Shown here: positions 1 to 30,419 of the stretch, piece by piece
Numbering within the stretch: position 1 is the stretch's first letter
Layout: every line of letters begins with the position of its first letter
From: Apostichopus japonicus
Taxonomy: Eukaryota > Echinodermata > Holothuroidea > Aspidochirotida > Stichopodidae
Assembly: GCF_037975245.1 (NCBI RefSeq)
Contig: NC_092561.1
Location: 19,217,508 to 19,281,507, forward strand
Length of the DNA: 64,000 nt
Reading direction: 5' to 3'
Position numbers and translations under genes: made by a program
The notes under the pieces: model-generated
Told to the model about the DNA's origin: nothing
Databases searched by the model: none
The model's input: only the letters and a program-made list of their open reading frames with translations

Positions 1-219
1 TATTGGGCTACGACTTTGCTAATAAAAGCAGAAATATAGTAGAATTTCATTAAGTAAAAGTTCATCATTAATTAGCACGACGTCTAGTTTCTGCGCTGTG
101 TGTAGATGACAATGAGAGCATTTTCAATACAATCTGTAAATTCAGAGCCTCGTTTTTTCCTTCTATCCATAGACTTAAGAGACATACAAAGAGTCTTGTA
201 TTCTATTTGCTGCAAAAAC

Positions 220-345
220 CTTGACATGAAGATCCATTTCTTTGATATCCAGAAAAACATTCACAGTTGAATGATCCAGGTGTATTCACGCAGTAGCCAT
301 CGTTTAAGTTGCAATTGTGTAGATTTAGTCCGCATTCGTCAATAT
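220..345 (-). CDS. Calcium-binding EGF-like domain exon (partial gene)
   Basis: Read on the minus strand, this 126-bp exon encodes one cbEGF module. It begins DIDEC and contains the usual six-cysteine pattern with N-T-P-G-S-F and a C-E-C-F-S-G-Y segment. An AG acceptor (ctgaattgacag) lies just above 345 and a GT donor (caag/gttttt) just below 220. Both splice junctions are phase 1, the symmetric arrangement typical of shuffled extracellular EGF modules. cbEGF repeats bind calcium in secreted or membrane-anchored matrix and receptor proteins. The exon at 3423-3563 is also minus strand and 1-1 phase, so it is probably an upstream exon of the same gene, with a LINE in the intron between. The rest of the gene lies left of the window, and the full protein cannot be named. 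Confidence 0.8.
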
Positions 346-492
346 CTGTCAATTCAGATTCCAAAAATATGATATAAGGGGATCAATAAATAATCGTTAT
401 TGTGTTATTACAACATATCTGGTTAGACAGTAGGAAGCTTCTATTACTTCGTTCAGTCATTGGGCCAGATATGTACTACGAAGACAACATTA

Positions 493-494
<2 letters not shown>

Positions 495-536
<42 letters not shown>
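495..536. repeat. (TA)n microsatellite
   Basis: Uninterrupted TA dinucleotides downstream of the cbEGF exon. Confidence 0.9.
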
Positions 537-540
<4 letters not shown>

Positions 541-1098
541 TAAGAAGACAAATAGAATACCCCTTGGTATGAGTAACGAGTATAAAGCTCTCAGTGTGAG
601 TTAGAGTACTTACATTTGCTATTGAATCTATACTAGATCCTCAAATGTCCCCATTACGAGTGCGAACACACGAGGAAGTCTACAACATTATGAGTACGAG
701 TACAAATAGAATACCCTTTGGTATGAGAAACGAGTACAAAGTCAAAGAGGACTTAATTTTGCTGGAGTATAGATACTAATACAAAGATATCCCTATACTA
801 TGCACGAGAAATGAGTACAAGCTGCCTTGCTAGAATACTAGTACCACTATACGGACCCTACTGCTAGTCTGCTTTAGGCTACTATACTCCGCTTACAAAC
901 ATTGTGTTTCGTTTTTGACTCAGTTTGTCCCTGAGACCTCTAAAGGTCAAGGTTTAAAACAATGTATATATTTTGTGTCCAATTCAACTTATTATTGAAA
1001 GAAACTGCCTTGGAATACAAAGAAGAGGTAGGTCTTAAGGCCGTCAATTGTTTTGTATGACTGAAAGCAAGTCAAGTTTCCTTTTGTTCGTCTGAGAA

Positions 1099-3180
1099 TT
1101 TTTTTTTTTTTAAATTATTATGACATATACATACAGGCAAATACAAGAAAAACTATTTCAACCCATCGGCAAAGTACAAATTACTGGGATACTCTTCTTA
1201 ATAATTGTAATGTCCAAAAACTATATTTCAAAACCTAATAGATTAGACCACGGCTGCCAATATCTCTCCCAAATATTTAATTTCATACTTTGCTGAAAAA
1301 TATGATAGTTAATTTTGAAGTAATATTTTAAATATTCTAGTAAAGAACGAGCTGATGGTATTTTCTTCGTCAGTTTTGAATTAAAAATATGATAATTTAC
1401 TAATATTATTATTAAGTTTAACTCGCAGGAAAATCCCCACCAAAGAGAACAATATACGTATTATTCAAATCTATCATAATTCCCGCGTTTTCAAACCGAT
1501 TATGTAAATACTTCCAAATCATTCTAACAAAACTACAATCATAAAACATATGATGGATTGTTTCCGTGTCAATGCCACAAAAAGTACAAAGACTGTTATA
1601 TATGACATTTATAATATTAAGGTATTTCTTAGTAGGGATGATCCTGTGAAGAATTATTCTGTATTGTAACCACCTTAGTTGTACGTCATTTGTACAACGG
1701 AATGGAACTGAGCAGTATAAAGACCAAGAATCCTCTAAAACACTCAGGGTCTCACACCATTTTGTATAAGATTTATGTTTAATGCCTGTCGAGTTCAACA
1801 TTTTGTCGTAGACAGACTTACAACACAAGCTACTATCACAAAGTCTAATATATACAAAACTATTTTCTATTTACTGGATTATCAAGCTTATAAGAGATTT
1901 TTAAACTCGCTTCCACGAGAACTTATTGAAGCAATTATACCGTAATATTCAAGAACATTACACGCAACAGAAAAAACTTTAACAAAGAGGTCAAAATTAT
2001 AGAAAGAACCTTGCTCATTAACCAAATCATTGATAAAATAATTCCTTTCTGAATCCAGTGACGATAGCATACAGGCCTATTATCAACCAAAATAGAGCTA
2101 TTGTTCCAAATTGACTGGCTAAGAATTAAATTATCATTGTTTAAAGCGTCAGGATGGCTTAAATTTTGCAAGAAACAAAAGGCTGACTGAAACATCTTTC
2201 CAAAAAGGATTATTCACTTTTGCATTACTTTAACATAGAAATCCACATTTTTAAAGAAATCTTCATCTGAAAGATGACAACTTTTTATGATAAAAATATG
2301 CAAAGTTATTATTCCTAATCATTAATAAACGTGTCACGCGGGTTGTTTTAACAGCTATCACATGTGTTGAAATATCGACCATTTTTAGCCCATCATCTGA
2401 ATAATTACAAACGATTTGTCTTCTACTCAAACGATCAGGCTTGTTTTTCCAAATAAATTTAAAAAACAATGAATCAATCTTTCTAATTAAAACTGTTAAT
2501 CCTCCCTAAAACTATAAGGTTACGTCTTGACCAAACGTTTGTCAAATGTTGTAACTTAACCATTGATATATCATAATTGTTATATACCATACTATAAAAG
2601 TTTAATTTGACTTAATAAATTTAGGAACGACCTCTCGCTTGCCCCAATGAGAAAACTCGTATCATCTGCGTACTGGGTTATTTGATATTATCGCCCTCCC
2701 ATGGTAAAACCTCTAATGGACGTATCATTTTAAACAAAAGTATTTAAGATTTGAACACCCGAAATAAATCTGTCTGTCTACAACCCCTTTCAAATGGAAA
2801 GATCAATAAAAAAAACCCATTAAGGAGCACAGAGGATAAAGCATTGTTATAAAAAAGGTCGAACCATCGCAAAATCGAAGAACCAAAGTTGAAAAGGTTC
2901 AAGACCTTCCTTATAATACACAGGGATACTGAATCAAAAGCCTTATCAAGGTCAATACCAACAATCAAACCAGGGGACTTATTTTCCTGCAAATAATACA
3001 TTATATCGTAAGTTACACGAATACAATTGCCGATATATCGTCTGAGAAATTGATTGTAAAAGTATATGTGGAAGCAAATCGTTTCACTGTTATGTCTTCT
3101 TGTATACATTAATTTAGTAAATAAAAGTACACCAACCTCTAGAGAGAACATAGTCCATAAGATCATGAAAACCATGATAT
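1099..3180 (-). mobile_element. Decayed, 5'-truncated L1/Tx1-type LINE
   Basis: Three minus-strand open segments in order match a non-LTR retrotransposon ORF2. Positions 3175-2744 hold reverse-transcriptase blocks: a G-L-I-V-G-I-D-L-D-K-A-F-D-S-V motif with the catalytic-type D, then a degraded G-C-R-Q-x-D motif. Positions 2469-2263 hold an F-x-W-K-N-K-P-D-R segment followed by G-L-K-M-V-D-I, typical of the thumb/connection region in L1/Tx1-like elements. Positions 1828-1418 hold a zf-RVT-like C-x-x-C...H-H-x-x-x-x-C segment. The plus-strand poly-T at 1099-1111 is the element's poly-A tail. Frameshifts and stops separate the blocks, so it is inactive. It lies between two exons of the putative EGF/LRRCT gene. 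Confidence 0.8.
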
Positions 3181-3422
3181 TGTGGGTAATATAAAGGATG
3201 TCACATTAGCAAACCACTACTGATTACAACAATTCCAGGCTCAAATTTATGAGAAAAAAAGTATCACAGAACGGCCTTAAGAAATTAGTTGTTACTATTT
3301 AACGTAACGTTTCTGTCATTAAAATGTATATATAAATACTTTTAGTTTAAGTTATACATTTTTTAAGACAACAATATTTTATTTCATCATGACGGCAAAG
3401 GAAAAGTATTAACTATCCTCAC

Positions 3423-3563
3423 CTTCAAATTCACAATTGGTAGTGTGAAACACACCGAAGAGTAAATCACAAGGAGTAAGTCCTTCCGGTAGACGAACCT
3501 TATAGCCCTTTGGTGTAGCCTGGCCAGCGCATCGAATATCCCGGCTACCATCAACAATCAATC
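3423..3563 (-). CDS. LRRCT-like extracellular exon (partial gene)
   Basis: A 141-bp minus-strand exon between a good acceptor (acttgtttag) and donor (gaag/gtgagg), phase 1 at both ends. The translation includes S-R-D-I-R-C-A-G-Q-A-T-P-K-G-Y-K-V followed by L-P-E-G-L-T-P-C-D, resembling the second half of a leucine-rich-repeat C-terminal cap (C, P-x-x-x-G, L-x-x-L, C). A C-E-F-E end leads toward the next module. With the cbEGF exon at 220-345 it suggests a secreted or receptor protein with LRR and EGF modules. The domain call rests on one short exon and is tentative; the splice signals and phase symmetry are the stronger evidence. Confidence 0.55.
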
Positions 3564-3737
3564 CTAAACAAGTAGCGAAAAGATGGAACTAGATTGCTAA
3601 TACCTTACATATAAATCATATACGATATTGATCGACTTATCCAGATAATTTTACATAGGCAAGAAATCTACCACGTGTAGCCCAATCTATATTAATGGAC
3701 TTTCCACGTTTAGACATATATTATATAGTTTAATCTC

Positions 3738-3803
3738 AAAATAATAATAATAATAATAATATCAATAATAATAATTGTAATAATAATTGTAATAATAATA
3801 ATG
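3738..3803. repeat. AAT-rich trinucleotide repeat
   Basis: Interrupted AAT repeats with ATC and TTG interruptions. Confidence 0.8.
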
Positions 3804-4538
3804 ATAAATTTTATAAAATTGAAACTGAGAATATTGAGCACTTATTTTGGAAATGTCCCATAACTGTTCTTTAACTTTTGATTTTGAAAATATGTTTCTT
3901 AAGAAGCAGTTCTCTTTTTTGAAAGCAGGATATCTTTTTTGGTTATAACAACAGGAGGCGACATCCCTACAACTTTCTGATACTTCATATGAAATACTAT
4001 ATTTTATATTTTCCAGCTTTAAAAAACATAAAGTTTCTATTATGGAGTTATGGCACGCCTCTTCCTTATGTCCTGATTTATTCAATTAAGCCATATCGAT
4101 TCCGTTTTCTTTACCCTAGTGTTTTGCTATATACTTGCACATGTACTGGAAAAGTGGTGTTCCATGTAATATATATACTTACCAAAGAAAATGAAGAAGT
4201 TATGTTAAAAATCTAAAGAAAATTTCTGTTTGCATTGATGATGAACGGTGAATAAACGGAGGGAAAAAGTTATAAAAATAATAATTACAACAACAACAAT
4301 ATTCATTATAATAACCAGCAGTTATTTTTATGACGCTGAGGCGACCACAACTGTAAGAGACCCGCAAGGGCTGATAGATGACAACTTACACGTCAGGTGG
4401 CTTCCAATTCAACATTTTAACTCAAATTTGGAATCTTTTCAATGTCATTTCAGATGGGAAAACCGTAGATTGCTCTTGCAAGCAATAACGGAGCGAACTC
4501 CTTGTCTTATAAACATTATTTAAATCCATAGAGTGAGA

Positions 4539-4763
4539 ATACACTCTTCAAGAGTGACTTACAAAATCACTTTTTCATTTCACTTTCTTTCCCAGAGTGA
4601 ATGCGACGAACAAATGAAAGTCTTATAGAGTGAAGAATCCATCATTCGAGCTAAATTGATATGAAGTCACTCTTTGATAGAGTGACTTTCACTCCTAATA
4701 AGATGGATCATCTCGAAAACCCTCTACGAGTGAATTTTTCACTCTTGGATATTAAGAGTGTAT
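4539..4763. mobile_element. MITE-like element rich in GAGTGA/TCACTC motifs
   Basis: The left end reads ATACACTCTT and the right end is its exact inverse, AAGAGTGTAT. Many GAGTGA and TCACTC motifs in both orientations fill the 225 bp between them, giving heavy potential for self-pairing. No ORF is present. The superfamily cannot be assigned because no clear target duplication was seen. Confidence 0.5.
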
Positions 4764-7029
4764 GGAAAATATTAAAATATTAAAAGTTAACATTCCATAT
4801 TAACAGAGAAATCATCTTCTATACACTTAAGCAATGAAAACATATCTAATGATGAATTTATTAATTATCAGTTGCAATTAAACGCTTAAACAGTTACTTC
4901 AAAGTGTTTTTGTTTCTCATAAAACCTTAAGTATTGGCCAAAGGTATTACCATAAGAAAAATACATAATTATAACTCACCTGAATATATTAGAAAAGGAA
5001 GAAAGGCATAAATTTCCATTCTAGGAAATGCTGACATTTTTTGTTTCATGTTGTATAGTTGCGATTCAAGGCTAGTGGAGGTACGAAATTATTCTGCCCG
5101 CTCAGAAAGCTCCTGACGAACTAAAGTGATTGATTTTACTAGAACCGTAGAAGTTATCAAAAGATATGGGTACACGTTTTGCTTTACAACTGCGATTATC
5201 GATCCATTGTCAGATGAATTGTGTTGTGATCTTGAAATCGTCTCGGACATTTTGAAAATCTGATTCATGAATAATGAGAGCGAGAGAGAGAGACCGTTTT
5301 GCTGCAATAGAGAAGGCACATGGCTTGCAAGTATAATAAAACTCTATGTGCAACTAATGAAAAGGTACTTACTAGGTGACATTAAATATTGATAAACTGT
5401 TTCGAGTATAGAACATACATTAAAGCTTTGAGCTAGTATCCTCTATCTATAGCACGTGGAGATGTTGTCAATATACAAAGGCCAATAATATTATATGTCC
5501 AGCCGTTGTCTGCGTCACAAATACTTATTTGTGTTTATTATCGCGATGGCCATTACTTAGGTTGATATATTGTCATATACATCGATAAGATTTTGTAGGC
5601 TCCATCCATTATTTCATACTGCCACATATCTCCTAACAAATATCATATAGCTGCAGGCATTAAATTCAAAGTAACACCTAAATCGTGTACGAGGACTCAT
5701 TTTGTCCTTTTCTGTTACGGTGTATTATCTATACCAAGACAAACTAAAGGACAAAAATATTGTCGGTTTCCTTCCCATACACATTTTCCTCTATCACCAG
5801 ATAACATCACTTCTCTTCAATCAGTCACAAAATATTTTATTTACAAAATATCATTCTCAACACACTGTTTGCGATAATTGATTGTATTATATTATTGATA
5901 AATAATTGCTATGGTCGCACAATCTTGGCAAACTGCAATATTATAGTTTCAAAGGTTATTTCTAGTTTGTACTTCGCATTTAGCAACAATACGTAGGTAT
6001 TCCTTATATGGCGCTGACTGTCCTTGTAGCTGTGATAACGTTTCGGTCTCTTACGAAAAGAAAAAGTGCATGTCTATTGAAAGCCTTCGTAAAAGCAAGA
6101 CGCTCGGAATCAATAAAGGCTTTTATTGAAAAGAGGATTCCATGAAGAAATCCACGTATAATTCATTGCCAATATCAATATAAGTTTGACGTTGCGTGAT
6201 GAAAATTACTTTCAAAGAGATATTCCGCTGAAATGGAAATCGATCATATCGGTAACGGGAATACTTCAAGGTAATGCACCACATTTAGTGGAACTGGTAC
6301 CAACCAATGCTTTGGCAGCGAAATGGATTAACAGGGACCATTCCCGACACCGGAGTTGTTTATCCGTGCTTATGAAATGCAAAATTGGAATAATGTAGGA
6401 CATATATAGAAGGAAAAAAAACAGAAAAAGGAAAACCTTTCCGCATCTCTACATTTATAAATGAAATCAAATATTTTAGACGAAAAAGGTTATCACCTTT
6501 TTCCTTTTTATGTAACCTCCAAAATAAAAACGTTTCGTATTTAGAAAGAGCTCCTATAGTGCAGGCTGCAATTATAGCTGATTAGTTGAAGCAAAACAAA
6601 GAAATCATTAATTAAGCTGTCAAACCAAAACTTCGTTACTTATCATTTCTAGCCTGGACTCTATCCGAAGTTGAGCTGATTTTTACTCCGTTATGAGAGC
6701 AGCGGATATCACTGTACTATTGCTTTCTATGGTACTTACTATTGCGAGTTCCATGTTCACATCGTTTCAGAAAGTCTCATACGTCTGTAAGGCTTACTTA
6801 TAGTCACATTCTACTAAAAGAATAATCTCTAGGCAGTATGATCAGCATACGACTATCTATAAACCTCCTCATTGAAAATAATTAAAAGTTTAAATGTAGT
6901 ACGGTACCTAAGATTTTGTAAATAAGCAATAAGCAAGTAAGCAATTTTTAATATTGTTAAATTTGGCAATCTGAGAGCTTCCATATAGCCTCTCAAGATA
7001 GAGCGACATTTTTTTTGTGATATCACGTC

Positions 7030-7727
7030 CACGTTACTTTAAAAATAGTTATAAACTCCAATATGGATATAACATTGTTAATAATAATCAATAACTAATA
7101 GTTATGAACTCCAATAGGGTTATGAGATTTGTTATAATAATCAATACTCAATAGTTATAAACTCCAATAGGGATATAGCATTTGTTATAACAATCAATAA
7201 CTAATAGTTATAAACTCCCATAGCGGTATGACATTTGTTATTATAATCAAATATCAATAGTTATGAACCCCAATAGGGGTATGAAATTTGTTATAATATT
7301 CAATACTCAATAGTTATAAACTCCAATAGGGATATAACATTTGTTATAATAATCAATAACTAATAGTTCTAAGCTCCAATAGGGTTATGAGATTTGTTAT
7401 AATAATCAATACTCAATAGTAATGAACCCCAATAGGGGTATGAGATTTGTTATAATAATCAATACTCAATAGTAATGAACCCCAATAGGGGTATGAGATT
7501 TGTTATAATAATCAATACTCAATAGTTATAAACTCCAATAGGGATATAACATTTGTTATAACAATCAATAACTAATAGTTATAAACTCCCATAGGGGTAT
7601 GACATTTGTTATTATAATCAAAAATCACTAGTTATGAACCCCAATAGGGGTATGAGATTTGTTATAATAATCAATACTCAATAGTTATAAACTCCAATAG
7701 GGATATAACATTTGTTATAATCATCAA
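7030..7727. repeat. Minisatellite, ~53-54 bp unit, about 13 copies
   Basis: The segment AATAGTTATAAACTCCAATA recurs every ~53-54 bp, followed by variants of GGGATATAACATTTGTTATA and an ATAATCAATA spacer. Units vary (CTCCAATAGGG, CCCCAATAGGGG, CTCCCATAGGGG) and variant types alternate, suggesting higher-order duplication of multi-unit blocks. Confidence 0.9.
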
Positions 7728-8442
7728 TTGCTACCTTTGTTGCTTTATGTGAGTTAAGTTAAGTCATTGTAAATGGATGACATAAAGTAGGTTATTTGAT
7801 AAACCAAAAGGGAAAGATGTCGTTCCCAATTAGATCAAGTTTTTTGTATTGTAGACAGTTGCCAAATATCATTCCCATTCTTGAGATGGGTCTCTGGTGA
7901 AAGCATGACACAAATAATTCGAATGTATCATGCTTAGCGAATGACTTCCATGATATAGTTTTCGTTTAATTTAACTTAGTCATAGCAGTTGATACTTTAT
8001 TACGTTTTGATATGTTTCGCTCCCGACCCCCCCCCCCCCCAACCCAACGATCATGACGCCTTTTGAGGCAAATACGGTTGTTTTATGTTACAATATGTGA
8101 ACTATGGTCTGGGTTTGTTGTATGAAAAGATTAACATAGGAGTATATTAATGTAGATATATAAATTGCATAATAATTGTAATTATATTAAAATGGAGAAA
8201 TTAATAAGTTGCTGTAGCTTCAATAATGCCAAAATGTACACAGGAATATATTCAAAAGTATATTAATGTCGATAAATAGATTGCATCGTAATTGTGACGA
8301 ACATTAGTTTTGAGAAATTAATCAATTAAACTATGTAACTATGATTATTAATTTACAGTAAGAAGATATTCTATTCATGTGTGCTTTGACAATCTGAAAA
8401 TGCTAAGGAGTGGTTTCAGATGATCTCTGAATTACTCTTTAA

Positions 8443-8802
8443 AGGGTGTGAAGACTCGCGCAAAAAGAAACGTCTAATGCCGGTAATCTGACCTAGTTTC
8501 GAATGAGGTGTAACAGAAGTGTTAGACACCACTATTGATCCCAGAAAATACACACACAGCTTGCTACCGTCGGTAATTAGACACTAGTGTACAGTCAGTA
8601 CATACAGCTGCGGTCAATACCCACAGCACAATATACAAACGATACAGCGATGGACATCTCAGGTCCAGCTAAAGATAACAAGGTATCACGTTTCATTACT
8701 GTCTGCATTTTGTAGCGACACGAACAAAACGTCACTTGCAATCAACAGAAAGTTAACTTTTTCAGATGGCCGCACGCGGTTTGGGGCGAGTCTTCAATGC
8801 CT
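8443..8802. mobile_element. TTAA-flanked MITE (piggyBac-like), copy 1
   Basis: A 360-bp element flanked on both sides by TTAA. Its ends are AGGGTGTGAAGACTCGC and the inverse of AGGCATTGAAGACTCGC (14 of 17 matching). A ~95% identical second copy lies at 39137-39495, also between TTAA sites. TTAA duplication is the hallmark of piggyBac-type transposases (known biology). The element has no ORF. It begins about 117 bp past the TMTC3 stop codon, so it may be part of that gene's 3' UTR. Confidence 0.8.
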
Positions 8803-8918
8803 TTAAGAGAACGGATGTCCGGAGTAAAGTGCGTTGTGTTATGTCGGGCAGCGGTATATCTTGATTTCCAGAAAGTTTGAAAGCGTCGTCATGAACCTTG
8901 CTTATTAAATATATTGTC

Positions 8919-27370
<18,452 letters not shown>

Positions 27371-27501
27371 TCTGATCAATGGATTGATAAACATAAAGAA
27401 ACAAGTTTTGACACATATGTAATGAGTTGATATTACATGTAACTGAATATCAACCGTCCCATGTTCGACATGCAACTTAATTTAACAATACGCACACATT
27501 T

Positions 27502-27830
27502 GAGAGCGTGGTGACCAATTGGCTAAGGCGTAGGACTCGTGATCCAAGGATTGCTGGTTCGATTCCTGCCTAGTTCTTTACGTTGTGTCCTTGGGCAAGA
27601 TGCTTTATCTCACTTGCCTCTCTCCATCCAGGGGTTTAATGGGTACCTGTGAGGTAACTTGTTATTGGGCGCAGTATATAACTGCTGCCGACTGGAGGGA
27701 TTGTCTCTGGGACATGTTATCATTGACCAGGGTAATTTAACGTCTGTAAAGCGCTTTGAGACCTATCGCTGGTATAAAGCGCTATATAAAAAAGCAAATA
27801 TTATTATTGTTATTATTTGAAGAAATAAAT
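27502..27830 (+). mobile_element. tRNA-derived SINE with AAAGCGCTT tail, copy 1
   Basis: The head has an A-box-like GTGACCAATTGGCTAAGG and a B box GGTTCGATTCC (27556-27566). The body includes CCAGGGGTTTAATGGGTACC, then AAAGCGCTTTGAGACCTATC and an ATT-repeat tail. An inverse copy lies at 61604-61897. It sits just upstream of TMTC3 exon 1. Confidence 0.85.
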
Positions 27831-28783
27831 AAAATACTATAACACCTGTAATGAACCACGCAGAGTGAGATTGTTACATGTTCGTTCCGTAGCAGTATAG
27901 TGCGTATTAGTCCATTAGGCCTAGCTGGTTTGACTAACATTACAATACAACAAATATATCATTTTAAAGCAAATACGTCTTACAGTGTGAAGTGTCAGTA
28001 GATGTTATAGAACTAGTATATTAGGTAGTTATAACCGAATAAAACATCGTTAGCTTACCCTCAAAATCAGTGTTTGTCGCTCCCGCTCGTTGGTAGATGT
28101 CTGTATACTGTATAACATCGAATCCTGCCTACTACGATCTATAGATCAAACCACACTACGTACTATAGAAGTACACAATATTGTTACAGGCTTCAACGAC
28201 TTGCACAGTACAAACGTCAACCAAATCTCAAGTTAACAATTGATTTACAGCCTTGATTCGTTATTATTTAAAATCATTCATTGTAAAGATTACAATTAAT
28301 TCAGGTCAGAGAACTATTAATTCTTTCTTTTAAAGCAGACTAAAGTATTTTCGTATTTTCATTTTACCAATTTCAGTATTCAGAATGGTCTGTGATGCAT
28401 GCATGTCTTCTATTTTCGGTATTCAGTTTGTCTGCAAACATCTGTACGGCGTTGCACAGAACAAATAACATTCTTCATTGATCTGTATAGGTCGAGATTG
28501 CGCCACTTGTAGGATTTCGAATATCGAACAGGTGTTTTGTGAATGTATCTGGCAACAACAGGGTGAATAATATTATCCCTGTAAATTCAGCTGGATTTTG
28601 TTGTCAGTTTGTTTTGTAATATTTTAGTCACTTCTTCAGAGGAAACAATAATATTTTAGTAATATAACAATTTATACAGAAAACCTTGACTGCTTAGCAA
28701 ACATTCCTCATGTATCTGGTTTCTAAATCAGCAAGAAGATTATAACAGGTATAGGTAAAGCTTTTAAAGAACATTTGCTGTTA

Positions 28784-28802
28784 TGACGTCACCCACCACG
28801 TG
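28784..28802. promoter_or_regulatory. CRE (TGACGTCA) and E-box (CACGTG) pair
   Basis: A perfect cAMP-response palindrome TGACGTCA at 28784-28791 is followed 5 bp later by CACGTG at 28797-28802. The pair is in the 2.1-kb space between the divergent TMTC3 and insulin-like start codons. Function is inferred from position and motif only. Confidence 0.4.
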
Positions 28803-29504
28803 ACTACCTTATCTGCTTCAGTGAAGAATCGATGGTTTAGCAAGTCAACAGAGGGTTACATTCAATCAACCATATCTTGAATTAGGGCCAAGATTTAGAA
28901 AAGGGTGTTTCTACTAAGAGAATGGAATACTTAGTTTCCAAGTAAGTGTGACAGTGTTAAACACTTCGTTATTCCTTTAAGACATGACCTGACTCTCAAA
29001 AATATTTCAATGGGGGGGGAATAACAGACCATTCGTAACCTTTTGGTAATGTAAATAAGGTTGTTATTGTACCCAAAGTTAAATGAGGCTGAACCAAAAT
29101 CCTAGTAAACATATTATCTATTTCCATCATCCATATGTACATATGTTTTTTATTTATTTTAAAGCATCAATTTATAATTACTACAACTCAATGTTACAGT
29201 TTGAACTGTTGTTAAGATTCCCCAAATTCCTAAGATAGAACTTGAACCGATAAACAACACAGCAGTGCGAGTGTTGACAACATGCTACAGAATATTAAAC
29301 ATACTTCACATGACGACAATCGAAACATATCATCGATATAAGGAGAATGAGAAGGAATTTGTTGAAACAAAACACATAGCTCTAGAAAATTATAAATACG
29401 TGTGCTTACAGAGAGACCGGAATTATTCTCTCGAAAACATTGCTACCGTTAAGAGGCGTCAGAACAGTCTACTCTCCTCTGTTTTCTCCCTCACATGTAT
29501 TGCC

Positions 29505-29679
29505 ATGGCAATTGTCTCTATCAACGTATTGCTGTCTTCAATGCTTCTAGTCGCCTCTTTCAGCGCAGTTTCTGCTTGGTCACATCGAAGGCTATGCGGT
29601 CCAGATCTTGTCCATGCTCTGTCGTTGGTGTGTGGTGAACGTGGCTACTTTGGAGGGTCGCGGTTAGTCGAGCGAGATG
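29505..29679 (+). CDS. Insulin/IGF-like peptide exon: signal peptide and B chain
   Basis: ATG at 29505 lies in a strong context (gccATGG). The first ~24 residues (M-A-I-V-S-I-N-V-L-L...S-A-V-S-A) form a signal peptide. Then comes R-R-L-C-G-P-D-L-V-H-A-L-S-L-V-C-G-E-R-G-Y-F, which matches the insulin B chain: Cys31 and Cys43 are 12 apart as in insulin B7/B19, with G after the first Cys, L-V, and G-E-R-G-(F/Y)-F. The exon ends at GAGATG/gtaagc in phase 1 after R-L-V-E-R-D, the position and phase of the conserved insulin-gene intron in the C-peptide region. The frame is open upstream to 29265, so a longer N terminus is possible. No A-chain exon (CC-x3-C-x8-C) was found downstream. It lies between TMTC3 (divergent) and TPH (convergent). 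The role would be a secreted ligand of an insulin/IGF receptor. Confidence 0.85.
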
Positions 29680-29734
29680 GTAAGCCGGATTAAGTTATCC
29701 TCCATAATTAAGAAAAATCTAGTTAATGTTAACT

Positions 29735-29850
29735 TGGTATATCTATATATATTTGTATATATATATGTATATGTATATGTATATATATAAATATATATAT
29801 ATAGCCTATATATATATATAAAGCCTATATATATATATATATAATTAAAT
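29735..29850. repeat. TA-rich microsatellite with TAGCCTATATA units
   Basis: TA/TATG dinucleotides with two GCCTATATATATA units, just inside the insulin-like gene's intron. Confidence 0.85.
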
Positions 29851-29917
29851 CATAATTAAACATTGACTGCAGAAGAGAGACAATTAATAATTTGCCATAT
29901 TTGTGTGATTTAAACAG

Positions 29918-30417
29918 TATAGTCAGTAGTGCGAACTTCGGCATACTGCGAAGTTCGGACACCCTAAGAAATACACGATTTTAAAAAGACAACTGACAGG
30001 AAGAGCCAAATTTCACCAAAAAGTACGAAGCTACAGTTATTTTCTCTCCAAAATGGCCCGTGTGCAAGAAATTACTTACATATTAGTCAATAAAATGACG
30101 GAGATCTATGAAGTCTGTTATATTACTGAAAAAGCAACTGCGCCACCAATTTTATCACCAGCGCCACACTGTGGGTTGCGTGTCCGAACTTCGCAATACT
30201 CTAGCAAAGAAATACCAGTTCCACAATCACGAAGAATCTTCTTGGAAAACAACGTGAAAACAGTTTGCAGGAAAGAAATTTTGGCCGTGTATCGTAATAT
30301 AACACAATTCTCCCACCATATGAAGTATATTTTCTGGTGATTTATACCAGAAGATTTAGTTTTGGGTTGTTTTAAGTCTTAAGTGTCCGAACTTCGAAGT
30401 CACCATGCTATAACTGT
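29918..30417. mobile_element. Non-autonomous DNA element with GAAGTTCGGACAC inverted repeats
   Basis: The left end begins CAGTATAG and contains CGAAGTTCGGACAC. The right end is GTGTCCGAACTTCG followed by CATGCTATAACTG, the inverse arrangement. An inner GTGTCCGAACTTCGC lies at ~30180. The 96-codon open frame inside it (30053-30340) resembles no known family. Confidence 0.55.
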
Positions 30418-30419
30418 TT

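Larger units (their letters stand above)
3810..8440. other. Gene-poor interval
   Basis: No exon with family similarity is seen on either strand. The short open frames at 3989-4523, 5089-5319 (minus) and 6186-6398 have no recognisable domain or convincing splice sites. The interval holds a small MITE at 4539-4763, a minisatellite at 7030-7727 and a poly-C run near 8028-8040; the rest is AT-rich and featureless. Confidence 0.5.

Noticed and set aside
27371-27475. Upstream Met extension of TMTC3 exon 1
   Set aside because: The frame is open to 27475, but the extra residues are hydrophobic and unlike the family; the ATG at 27370 has a better context. Not fully excluded.
30053-30340. 96-codon frame as a new gene
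   Set aside because: It lies entirely within the inverted-repeat element at 29918-30417 and shows no family features.
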